A stretch of DNA of 64,000 bases, taken from positions 6,206,001 through 6,270,000 of the forward strand of contig NC_070618.1 in assembly GCF_027172205.1 (NCBI RefSeq), in the 5' to 3' direction. Origin of the DNA: Podarcis raffonei (lineage: Eukaryota > Chordata > Lepidosauria > Squamata > Lacertidae). The notes beneath the pieces were generated by a model. The model was not told where the DNA came from and did no database searches. It saw only the letters and a program-made list of their open reading frames with translations. This document shows positions 27,326 through 40,300 of the stretch, piece after piece. How positions within the stretch are numbered: position 1 is the stretch's first letter; every line of letters starts with the position of its first letter. The position numbers were made by a program, and so were the translations under genes.

Positions 27326-30300
27326 GTATGTACAGTGCAAACGACAGACCTGCATTTTGAAATGAGTCCGTAAAGCTGTGGGGCCACAATAATCCACACG
27401 AACAGCAGCTGCTGCCAGTATAAATCCAGCCACATAGTTTGAGAGTCTAAGCATTGATTGTCAATTTCTTTTTCAAACAAGGGTGATATTTTGCTTTAAG
27501 AAAGTCTGAAAGGTCGGCAACGTCTGTTGAATGGTTTCTTTAAATGTAAAGGTTCATCATTGTTCCACCCGATATGTATGTCTTTAAGGGGCCAGAGCAA
27601 GGACCAGAGCAAAATAACGAGACCCAGCTTTACAGCTGTGAAACGAAGCAGATACTGCTGAGTTGTATTGATTAAGCTGTGTCAGCAATTGGGTGTAGTA
27701 TATAAGAAGCAGCACCTGCTATGTTTCACAGCTGTAAAGCTGGGTCTCGTTATTTTGCTCTGGCCCTTGCTCTGGCCCCTTAAAGACATACATATCGGGT
27801 GGAACAATGATGAACCTTTACATTTAAAGAAACCATTCAACAGACGTTGCCGACCTTTCAGACTTTCTTAAAGCATGTATTTAGTGTATAAGGAGTTTTT
27901 GTTTTTGTAATTAAAACCTTGTTTAAGTTATTTTTGAGTCCCTTTTTAATGCATGGTCTCCCCAGCAAGCTCTCTGCAGTGCTACCAAACTGCAAATATC
28001 CAATAACGTCATCTCCGCCTGCTGACTTCCTTACTTGCGAGGCAAGACACATGGCACTCTTTAATCCATTTCTTAGCAGCACTTGTTAAGGCAGAGGGCA
28101 AGGGTAGTGCATTGTAGTGGTTAGAGTGTAGCACTAGAACTGAGGAGACCAAGGTGCAAAGCTCCATTCAGCCATCAAGGTCCTTGCCTCTTGGCCAAAC
28201 CTACTTTACAGGGTTATTGTGAGGATGAAATGGAGGACAGGAGAAGGAAATATTGGATATAAACATGGTGGAGGTGGCAGTCACAACCGTAGTAGTTTGC
28301 CCCTTTCTTCCCAGTGTGAACTGCTGTCGGCCGCCTTGCATAGTTTCCCCTTTATGCTTCTCAGCTGTTGACTCCTTGTGTGTGAGCCAAGCTGGCGTGA
28401 AATGAGGGTAACTGGTGAATATATTGTAAAAATGATATTATCCTAGCAGAATTGAATGATACTTGTGTATAATAAACAAATGGAATAAATATCTCAGAGG
28501 AATACATAGAAAAAACAAAACAAACTGTGCTATAAAACCAAGACAAAATAAAAAGTACAACGAGAACGATTGGAAGTTTATTACAGAAGACTTTATTGGA
28601 TAAGCTATGATGCCATATAAATGATTGGCTTTTTAACTGATATTTTCTTTGTTATTGTTAATTCCTTTTTTATTTTTATTTTCTTTATCTTTTTTCTTTT
28701 TTCCATTTTTGTGTATAACTCTGTTGTAATCATTTGTAATGTACGACGTTATCTGTAATACAAGACGGTATTTTAAATCAATAAAGACGATAAAAAAGAA
28801 GAAGAGGGTAACTGGTGAATAAGGAGGGCTGGCTCTGTCAGAATTCCTCTTGTTGCTTGCAGTGTGGAGGTGGATATTAAAGAGCCCAATGGCTTGTATT
28901 TGCACTTCACTTCTCTCTACCTGTGTAAGTACAGATCTTTTAAAAGTGGTGTAACACACAGGATACCTGCATTGCAAGGGGTTGGACTCGATGACTCTTG
29001 TCGCCCATTCCAACTCTATAGTCCTATGATTCTATGTGTCCACATGTAAACATGATTACATCTAAGTTAAGACTAGGGCTGCAAGCCTTGACGCAAGGAG
29101 AACAGGCAAGGTCAATCAAGTATCTCACCAGGTAATGTGCACCCATAGAGCTGTGTATGTTTAGGAAGGGAAAGTTTGGGAGCTTTTAAAAGCACGCACA
29201 CCATTTTGAATTCCGACAAGACAGCTGTGTTGATGAATGCTCCCCTGAGTAGACTTTTTCCTCTTTTCTTTACATTAAGAGAAACGTTTTAAGGAAGCAG
29301 AGGCACTGGGAGAAGATAATTTTGGCAAAAAAGAGCAAAAGGAAATACGAGCGAGAGCGGCGCAAAGCTAAGCACGCGGAAGGAAAAGGTACGAGCAAAA
29401 TTGCATTTTTTCTCTCCACATCTCTTTAAGACCATAGTATGGGGAGCCGTGGGGTTTGGTCACAGCTGATCACAGGCCCTTCATGAAGTGGGACAAGCTT
29501 CCCCAAAAGACAGGAGCAGAACATCTGTTTTGCACTCAAAAGGTTCCGAGTTCAAACCCTGGCATCTCGAGGTAGGACTGTTAAAGGCTGCCTAAACCTT
29601 GCCAACAAAGGTCCATATAGTTAAAGCTATGGTTTTCCCAGTAGCAATGTATGGAAGTGAGAGCTGGACCATAAAGAAGGCTGATTGCCAAAGAATTGAT
29701 GCTTTTGAATTCTGGTGCTGGAGGAGACTCTTGAGAGTCCCATGGACTGCAAGAAGATCAAACCTCTCCATTCTGAAGGAAATTGGCCCTGAGTGCTCAC
29801 TGGAAGGACAGATCCTGAAGCTGAGGCTCCAATACTTTGGCCACCTCATGAGAAGAGAAGACTCCCTGGAAAAGACCCTGATGTTGGGAAAGATGGAGGG
29901 CACAAGGAGAAGGGGACGACAGAGGATGAAATGTTGGACAGTGTTCTCGAAGCTACCAGCATGAGTTTGACCAAACTGTGGGAGGCAGTGGAAGACAGGA
30001 GTGCCTGGTGTGCTCTGGTCCATGGGGTCACGAAGAGTCGGACACGACTAAACAACAACAAAACCCTTGCAAGCTACTGCCAGTCAGTGTGGGCAGCCTG
30101 AGCCAGTGTAAGACAGCTTCCTATGTTCCTGCTAACATTAGCCTTCTCCTGCAATGTGCAGCTGCAAGAGAGTACGGTTTGTTTTAGGGCACACTTTCAG
30201 TTCCTGCAGGGTAATGTTGAAGCTTTACAGGCCTGGCTGCTATTCTGCATGAGCTGAATTTACATGCCAGAAGATGCTCCACCATCTTTTGCAACGTTCT

Positions 30301-31308
30301 GGGGTGCTGGGTTTGTTGGCAGAAAACATCAAATGTGGAAAGGCTTCTCTGAAACTAACAGACATGAGAACCACTGTCTTCAAATGGTGGTGTTTGATTT
30401 AGAGGCATTGCTGATTTAGTCTCTTAAAAGCATCTTCCATGGGACTTTTACTCAAAAATCCGTTTATTTTAAGACTCTCTGTGTACATAGATAGTTTTAG
30501 ATGTGGGATCCCAGCTTTTTAGATGTGGGATCTGAGGTTGAAGCAATCAGCCTGGGATCTCTTAAGGGGCCTTGTTGGCACCCAAAACATTCAAATAAAT
30601 GGAGTGTGCTTGTGTATCTTGCTCTCACATTATTCTGGTAAGATGCATATCTACTGTTCTTCCATGTATGAATATGAATCGTGATAATTCCTGCCAAACT
30701 CCACTATCAAGCTGTAAAAAAGACCTTGGTACCCAGAAGGCAGGCAAATAATCTCACTGACTTAATCAGACAGGCTCTCTGGGCAGGGAGATTTTGACCC
30801 GCGAGGACTTTCAAACAGGGCATAATCACATCAAGGACCTTACTATGCACCAATGCCACGTCTGCATGTTTTAATTTGGCTTAGATGTGAGTGACTGGAT
30901 GAACCAGACAGAGGGCCTTCTCGGTAGTGGCGCCCACCCTGTGGAACATCCTCCCTTCAGATGTGAAGGAAATAAGTAGCTATCCTATTTTTAAAAGACA
31001 TCCGAAGGCAGCCCTGTTCAGGGAAGTTTTTAATATTTAACACTGTATTGTTTTTAATAATAATAATAATTTATTTATACCCTGCCCTCCCCAGCCAAGG
31101 CCGGGCTCAGGGCGGCTAACAAGCAATAATAAAAACAAGTTGAATGATTACAACTTAAAAACAAAATTAAAATACAACATTAAAATATTAAAATGTAGCC
31201 TCATCGCGGGAGGAGAAGGAAAAGAAAAAAGAGAGGGATACTTGATTGGGAGCCGCCCAGAGTGGATGGGGAAACTCAGCCAGATGGGCGGGGTATAAAT
31301 AATAAATA

Positions 31309-31354
<46 letters not shown>

Positions 31355-34300
31355 TCTTTCCCCCCTCTCTCTCATACAATTCTCATATTTGCCTGGGTTT
31401 CAGATGCTGTTCCCCAGCTCAGCAAGCGGGATTTGAAAGTGATTGCCAAAGAGCGCCTTCTGGAGGCCAAGGAATCGGGCCCTCGGCTGTGTATCGATTT
31501 GAGCATGACTGCTCACATGACGCAGAAGGTAGTGGCAGTGAATCCTCTCCACCACTTGTTTTTTCATGGCTGGCTTAAGGGTATTGTGGGTCTCTGCTCT
31601 TTCGCTGAGTAGCCACTACAGTGGTACCTCTGGTTACGAACGCTTCAGGTTACGAGCTCTGCTAACCTGGAAGTAGCTGCTCCTGGTTGCGAACTTTGCC
31701 TCAGAATGTGAACGAAAATCGTGCGCAGCGGGAGGCTCCATTAGCAAAAAAGCGTCTCAGGATAAGAACGGTTTCAGCTTAAGTACAGACCTCTGGAATG
31801 AATTAAGTTCATAACCGGAGGTACCACTGTATTGAACACATTACAGGTGTGTGCTCAATGACATCACTTGGCGATGTCTCGATTTACCACCGAGAAATGC
31901 CGGTGTGGCAGAGGATTGGACCTTTGAATTCTTCCTCATTTTAAAATACAACACTTTCAAAGCTCAGATGTCAGGTAAGAGTCTTCTCCCTAACACACGA
32001 GTTGTCTGTGTGCAAGAGGAAGATTTATTTCTTTTCTCCCCCCCCCCCAAGTTATTTATTAGTTTTCCAAATTGTTACAAATCAAACCAAATTGCTTTAA
32101 TTGAATACAATAATTTTTTTTTAAAAAATCAGGTTTCCTGCTCCTGTGGCAAACATATGTCCATCCTTTCCTCCTGTAGCCACCTAAATCTCTTCTTTAA
32201 TATCCATTTCATCCTTCACTTCTTGTTGTCCGTTCTTACAGCAAGCCAGTGTTTCCTCCCCACAAACAGCGCCTCTGTTATTTCTTACAAATACAAAATC
32301 CATTTCTCGTGTGTAGTGCTTCATAAAGCTTGTTGTCTCAGACCTGGTGTGCTGGGAGAGTTGATTACTATTGAGGAAGATTTTTTTCAACGCACAGGAT
32401 CCTGCAAACATTCCTCCCGCATCAGAGGTCTGAAATAGTACAGGCCTGTAAGATGGGAGTGAAGAACCTCTGACCCATAGACCAAATCACATCTGCCGGA
32501 TCTCCCTATTTAGCCTGCTAGGCCGTTTTTCTAAAACCGCGCTCATTTGCCTCACACCATGACGTCTAGTGGGACGCGGGTGGTGCTGTGGGTTAAACCA
32601 CAGAGCCTAGGACTTGCCGATCAGAAGGTTGGCGGTTCGAATCCCTGCGACGGGGTGAGCTCCCGTTGCTCGGTCCCTGCTCCTGCCAGCCTAGCAGTTC
32701 GAAAGCACACCAGTGCAAGTAGATAAATAGGTACCGCTCCGGCGGGAAGGTAAACAGCATTTCTGTGCGCTGCTCTGGTTCACCAGAAGCGGCTTAGTCA
32801 TGCTGGCCACATGACCCGGAAGCTGTACGCCGGCTCCCTCGGCCAATAAAGCGAGATGAGCGTCGCAACCCCAGAGTCGGCCACGACTGGACCTAATGGT
32901 CAGGGGTCCCTTTACCTTTATGACGTCTAGTGTAGGGCAGAGAGCAGGCTGCAGAAAGCAGGATTGAACTCCTTGCACACCAGCTGATCTGTGGCGAGTT
33001 CAGTCCTGCTTGGACTGCTGCTGTCATGCCTGATCCATGGACAGAAAGTGCCAGAGATTCCTCTTGTTTGGTTCTGAGTTACGCAGACTGGCGACCAGTG
33101 GAGTCCTACTCAGAAGGCACTGGCTTTTACTTGGCCACTGTCACGGATTTTCCAGTTTTGCTTCCTTAGCCCACTTAACTCTGGGTTAAGTGGTGAGTGG
33201 GTCTGTTTTACCAAGCTGGTGAGGAGTAGTAGCTAACTGAGATCAAGAGCTATGTTGAGTTTAACAGCATCCCTTACAGTGGTAACTAGGGTTACAGACG
33301 CTTCAGGTTACAGATGCTTCAGGTTACAGATGCTTCAGGTTACAGACTCTGCTAACCCAGAAATAGTACCTTGGGTTAAGAACTTTGCTTCAGGATGAGA
33401 ACAGAAATTGTGCGGCGGCAGCTCGACAGCAGCAGGAGGCCCCATTAGCTAAAGTGGTACCTCAGGTTAAGAACAGTTTCAGGTTAAAAACGGACCTCCA
33501 GAACGAATTAAGTTCTTACCTGAGGTACCACTGTAATTTTTACCAAGTGTATGGTGGTTGAGTCAGCCATTTTGGAAAGTACACAGAGTGCTAGGGCAAA
33601 AAGGCCCGTTGCCCATTTTCCTGATCATTTTTCTTTTCTTCCTCTCCAGGAAATAAGCCGGCTTGCTGCTCAGATAAGGCGGCTCTATGGGTCAAACAAG
33701 AAAGCTCAAGCCCCCTTCTGGATCTACCTCACAGGGTTTGTGCAAAACAGCCCAATTTACGAAGCATGCCAGAGGATGAACGATGGATTTGCCAGTTATC
33801 TTGTAAGTGTATCCCTCTCCTGCCTTCAAGAAAACAGTGGTACCTCGGGTTACGTACGCTTCAGGTTACAGACTCTGCTACCCAGAAATAATGCTTCAGG
33901 TTAAGAACTTTGTTTCAGGATGAGAACAGAAATTGTGCTCTGGCAGCTCAGTGGCAGCAGGAGGCCCCATTAGCTAAAGTGGTGCTTCAGGTTAAGAACA
34001 GTTTTAGGTTAAGTACGGACCTCTGGAACAAATTAAGTACATAACCAGAGGTACCACTGTAAAGTCAGTGACATTTTGAAGAGCAAACAAAGCCATTTCT
34101 TGTTGGAAGAACCAAGAATGTTGAGGTGATTAATCCTGGAAATGTCCTTACTTTCTAGAGTTGCTCAACATTGAAGCTGTGGATAAATGCTAATTTCATT
34201 CTTTGGATTTGTATTTGCCAGGTTGATTAAATGCTAATTTCATTTCATTCTCTGGATTTGTAATTGCCATTTGCTTATTATTTAGCAGACCTTGGAAAAA

Positions 34301-37300
34301 CAAATAACCCCAGGCTTGAATTAGGCCAGAGATGGCCTCTTGTTTCCATTCAATCCCATACACATGGGTTATATTGTTTTACTATTTTTCAGATGGATGT
34401 TACTTCAGAAAGTTACCTTGACCTGTTTCCTTTAGAAAGAATTGTGTACCTCACTCCAGACTCCGAGAACGGTACGGTGTTGCAGCTTCAGCATGAAAGA
34501 TTTCTGTTAAAGCTTTAGATTATTTTAAATGAATAAGTTCTTGCCTCAAGTCATCCTGAGCAAACTTGTCTCCAGCCTTTTGCTTGTCTTAGGCGGTAAT
34601 ATTCAACTCTCAGATTTGCGTCTTGTTTCAGCATCCTCTCGAACCATCGGTGTAAGGCAATTCTTTTTGATGATAGTGCTGGACGAGCCATCCGCATAGC
34701 CCATCCTAAGCAACAAATCTTAGATTTGGTTCTTGGTCAGAACAAATGGTGGCAAATGAGAGATGTCTCTGCAGCGTTAAGTTGTTATTGTTGTTGTTGT
34801 TTAGTCGTTTAGTCGTGTCCGACTCTTCGTGACCCCCTGGACCAGAGCACGCCAGGCACTCCTGTCTTCCACTGCCTCCCGCAGTTTGGTCAGACTCATG
34901 TTTGTAGCTTCGAGAACACTGTCCAACCATCTCGTCCTCTATCGTCCCTTCTCCTTGTGCCCTCAATCTTTCCCAACATCAGGGTCTTTTCCAGGGAGTC
35001 TTCTCTTCTCATGAGGTGGCCAAAGTATTGGAGCCTCAGCTTCAGGATCTGTCCTTCCAGTGAGCACTCAGGGCTGATTTCCTTCAGAATGGATAGGTTT
35101 GATCTTCTTGCAGTCCATGGGACTCTCAAGAGTCTCCTCCAGCACCATAATTCAAAAGCATCAATTCTTCGGCAATCAACCTTCTTTATGGTCCAGCTCT
35201 CACTTCCATATTAAGCTCTCACTTCCATTATTAATTATTAACAGTTCCAGCGTTAAGTAGGCCTCTGTATTCTCAGATTCAGGTCTTTTTCTAAATTTGA
35301 AGTCGGGGATCAACTTCACTTTGGGGTGGGTGAAACAGGCCCCAGGCTCTCTACAGATGTTTTTGCCATGTTGGCTGGTGGCTTGAGGGGAGTTGGAGCC
35401 CTAACCACATCTGGAGCTTCCACCCCACTCTGGTGATAGTATGCAGTTCTACTTATGTGCTCATTGCTAACAGAAATACAAGCAAACCTCTGATGCGAAG
35501 CGTGGAGAAAGTGATTATATTGAACAGGGGTCAGCAAACTTTTTCAGCAGGGGGCCGGTCCACTGTCCCTCAGACCTTGTGGGGGGCTGGACAAAATTTT
35601 TTTTGGGGGGGTGGTGGTGGAAATGAACGAATTCCTATGCCCCACAAATAACCCAGAGATGCATTTTAAATAAAAGCACACATTCTACTCATGTAAAAAC
35701 ACGCTGATTCCCAGACCATCCGCAGGCTGGATTTAGAAGGCAATTGGGCCGGATCCGGCCCCTGGGCCTTAGTTTGCCCACCCATGATCTTGAATAACGG
35801 AATACGGAATGGTATAGTTTTTGTAAAATATGCAGGGATTCATGATATGTAAAATGAACCATGGAAAGAGAAGGAGGGAAGTCATTGATATCTTAAGGAT
35901 GTAAAATGAGTATTTTTAAATTGTGCATCGGAAAATTTAATAAAAATTATATGTAAAAGAGAGAGAAAGAGAGAGAGAGGGAAAGTGATTATCTTCTGCA
36001 GCAAACTTCGCATGGACACTTCAGATTTCCAGAGAGCTTGTTAGCTTACTTGTGGATCAGCTTCACATGTCTGGAATGACATGTTTTTTTCTCTCTATGT
36101 CAGTCAGTAGAGCATGAGACAATTGCAGGTTTGTGGGTTCAAGCCCCCAAAGATCCCTGCATTGCAGGGGGTTAGACTAGATGGCCCTCGTGGTCCCTTC
36201 CAACTCTGTTTGAAAAGTAGTGCTGTATCCACAGTTGCCTGGCAGAATAGAATTTTTTTCAGCAGGCATTTAGAAGCTGGCACAGAAGGCACCTGCTGAA
36301 TCTCTAGTTGCAGAGAGTTTTATTTTATTTTATTTTCAAATTTTTTTATTCGTTTTCACAACATTATAAACAACCAAACACATAAAACAAACAAACACAA
36401 ATCATAGCCTTATTAAAAATTACACTTATTAACTTTGTTAAGTGACTTCCTCGCTTCCCCTTGGTTGAATTTCATTGCGTGTCCTTTTAACGGTTTTCCA
36501 AATCGCAGTTCTTAAAAAAAATTAACTTAAACATTAAAATCCTTAGATCTTCACATTATGAAATTAAACATATTAATTCATCGCTTAAATAAAATCCTAA
36601 GCCAATTAAGTATCTGCAAGCTGTTAGTTTAACTTAACATATTTAACTAAGTAATCATTAAATTTGATCCAATCTTCCTGCTACTCCTCCTCCTTCTGGT
36701 CGCGGACTCTTCCGGTTAGGTCGGCTAGCTCCGAAAAATCCATCATCTTCATCTGCCATTCTTCTATCGTTGGTAATTCTTGGGTTTTCCACTTTTTAGC
36801 TAACAAACTACGAGCCGCAGTTGTGGCGGCAGTTGTAGTTGCAGAGAGTTTTAAGGAGAGTTTGGGTGGCCATCTATCACAGATGATTTACTTGAGATTC
36901 CTGAATCGCAGGGGGTTGGACTAGATGACCATCAGAGTCCCTTCCAGCTATACAATTCTATAATGTTTCTGTTGCCATTCTAATGCTGTCATATAAATGT
37001 GTCACTGTTTTTTTGTTTACACACGTGCTCACGTTTCTTTTTTGCGTTCCAGCTCTCGAGGAAGTTGACCCGCAAAAGGTGTACATCCTTGGAGGGTTGG
37101 TGGACGAAAGCATCAAAAAGGCAAGTGCGTCGCACACGATAAAAGCTATGGTTTTGATGGAAACTTCTGCGCGTTTTCAACTTTTAACATTAGTCATGTT
37201 GTGGCTTAGGCTGTGCTTCGGTATCCTCTCGTAGTAAAAAAGTTCCCTTACCTTTTCAGGAGGTTGTTGGGAAGAGGAAATTTCAGCGAGTGCTGCTTTC

Positions 37301-40300
37301 TTCACTTTTCCACAACACTGTATTCCGGTTCTTGCTGCTAGAAGAAAAATATTAGAGTGTTCAGATGCAACTCTGTTCCTTTTAAAACTAGTAAACGCTC
37401 TGTGGGGTGGCTGTAGCAGCTGTTGAGTCTTTGTGTATAATTTTATTAAGTTTTCTGTTTTACAATTTAAAATACTCATTTTACATCCTTAAGATGTCAA
37501 TGACATCCCTTCTTCCCTTTCCATGGTTCATTTTACATATCGTAAATCCCTGCCTATTTTACAAAAAACTATGCCATTCAGTATTCCATTATTACACCCA
37601 CCAAAACTTACTTGCACTGCTTAATTTATCTTAATGCTGCCAGCGTTTTCAGCTGTACAGTGGTACCTCGTTTTTTGAGTGTCTCGGAAGCTGAATGCTT
37701 TGGTTTTCAAATGCCGAAAACCCGGAAGTAAATGCTTCCGTTTTCGAACGCGCCTCAGAAGTCAAAGGCCTTCTGCTGCATTTCCCCCCAAATTTCTCCA
37801 TTGACTTTGCAGACTGCCCTTTGCGCTTCGGTTGTCGAATGTTTCAGAAGTTGAACAGTCTTCCGGAACGGATTACGTTTGACAACTGAGCTACCACTGT
37901 ACACAATTATTTCCCATATATTCAATAAACGTTTTCCCGTCTTCTTTAAACGTATGTTCTTATTGTTCTCAACTCAGCTGTTGAGTCTTTGGGTTTAATT
38001 GCAGCTCACCTATGGGCTCCTGGTGAGACAGTCCCCAAGGGACCATTGGTGTGACTTTTCTTTTATATATTTACAGAGACTCACCTTCCAAAGAGCCCAG
38101 GAAGAACATCTGCAAACAGCACGGCTGCCCATCCAAGAGTACATGGTAAAGAACGTCAATGCAAAGAATTATCACTCCACAACATTGGCCATCAATCAAG
38201 GTGAGGTTCTTGCAGTGTTTGCTGGAAGTTTGTTAGAATTCCTGATCCATGGTTGCAGTCATAGGATTGTTGTCTTTCACATGATGGTATATGTTTTGAC
38301 TCCACAGAGTAGGAAGTGACGAAGACAGGATGTTTGTTTTACTGTGTTCCGTGAAGTGGGACTATTGTCCTTTGTTCTTTTCCCCCATTGCTGTCTGATG
38401 CTAGAGAGAGAGAGGGAGCCATGTCACAGTGCTCCGTGTGTGTTTATATGTCAGTAAAGTAGATTAGCCAAAATGCTAAGTTGCTGAGGTCTGTTACGCA
38501 AGGTGCGCAAACTCTGTGGATCCCTAAGTGTGCTGGTGTCAGTTGGCATCGGTCGCTGTGATGTTCGGGTAGAAGAAAGCTCTTGAAGCTCCCGAACGAA
38601 CGACCAGGAGGGAGAGAACATGCCAGTCGGGCATGTGTCTCTGTCAGGGTCCTACTTGAGTGTAGGCTGAACTCCTGACAGGAATGCATCCCATAGATGA
38701 TGTGCTGCCACTAGTTTTCAAATGCAACCTGCAGCTGCTGTTCCGTTAAATGGGAGGGTATCCTAAAGTATTTCCCCCTCTTTTTGAGCTGGGACACCAT
38801 AATGACGCTGTCTGCTCGGGTCCCAATGCAATGGTCTTATTAATGTTGCTTTATGTAGTGCTCAGTGGAAGCTGGTCCGTTTATATAATCCCGTATCTTA
38901 AACCATTATTTATTCTGATATAATTTCGCCTTGTCCCTGATAACTGTTGAAGATCTAGAAGATTATATTGGAATTTTGTGTAATGGAGTATATGATAAAG
39001 TACATTTAGGACGTAGGAGAAATAGGCCTTTATCAGTTTGGGGAAGATTTATGGGGGCGTTTTTCAATATGATGTTGGAGATCTTCTAAACCTTCTATCT
39101 AAATGATATTGCTCCATTTATTTTGAACAAAGGAAACAATAATTATAATCCCTGTTGCTAGAAATGTAATTGGAAGGGAGGTTTGGGGTTTGATTTCAAC
39201 CCCAAATATCGGGAAATTTCTGCAGTTTCTACAATTTTTTAAATATGCTATAAGCCACTCATCGTGGCTGGGGAAACTCAGCCAGATTGGTGGGGTATAA
39301 ATATTAAAATGATGATGATGATGATGAATGGGTTAGTGCCCTACCTTAGGCTGCCATCAAACCTAGTTGTCTGCCTTATTACTTCCAACTAGCTATGGCT
39401 GCCCCTGGTGTTGGTCTTCCAGCCTTATGCCCTACCCTTCCCAGTGGGTACCGGCCGCACCTGGTAGCTCGGTCTTGTGAAGAATGGGGAGTTTGAGAAG
39501 CAGGGAAGGGAGGAAAACTTTAGATGAAGTAGAAAGCCTCCCATTGTGGTTAGGCTGGGTGAAGCAAGAGCATTCTAGAGCTCTTATGTGTTTTGTTTTA
39601 TTGGCCCATTCTCGCAACCAAATGGCCGCCTGCACCTATACTAAAATGAGGGGCATAATTCAGCCAAAGTTACCGTATTTTTTGCTCTATAAGACTCACT
39701 TTTTCCCTCCTAAAAAGTAAGGGGAAATGTGTGTGCGTCTTATGGAGCGAATGCAGGCTGCGCAGCTATCCCAGAAGCCAGAACAGCAAGAGGGATTGCT
39801 GCTTTCACTGCGCAGTGATCCCTCTTGCTGTTCTGGCTTCTGAGATTCAGAATATTTTTTTTCTTGTTTTCCTCCTCCAAAAACTAGGTGTGTCTTGTGG
39901 TCTGGTGTGTCTTATAGAGCGAAAAATATGGGTAAATAACTTCAGGCACTATTGATTTTACTAGGATACAGTTGAGCCTGTGCCTGACACTACTGTTGAA
40001 ATCGACAAGTCTTGCTTACAGCAATGCTTATACCCCTTGCACATTTTAAGCTTGTGACAATTTTGGTGTCTGGGATTGAAGAATATCCATTTTGCTGTCT
40101 CTCACTTGTTCCTCGGGTTGCACTGTTATAAAAGGTACTGTGTAACTCGATAGTATGAGGACTACTGAGCTAGCTATGTGTTCATGGAGCATTAGATTTC
40201 AGCTAATTCTCTATATCAGAGATTTTAGGAGACTCGTAGAGAATTAGCTGACTCCCTGGAAAAGACCCTGATGTTGGGAAAGATGGAGGGCACAAGGAGA

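Noticed and set aside
29599-29964. Host gene resembling a reverse transcriptase-like protein
   Set aside because: The protein text is the end of Bov-B ORF2, repeated at six places in the window.
34264-34518. 84-codon plus-strand frame
   Set aside because: Only 34393-34471 is a TRMT10B exon; the flanks are intron.
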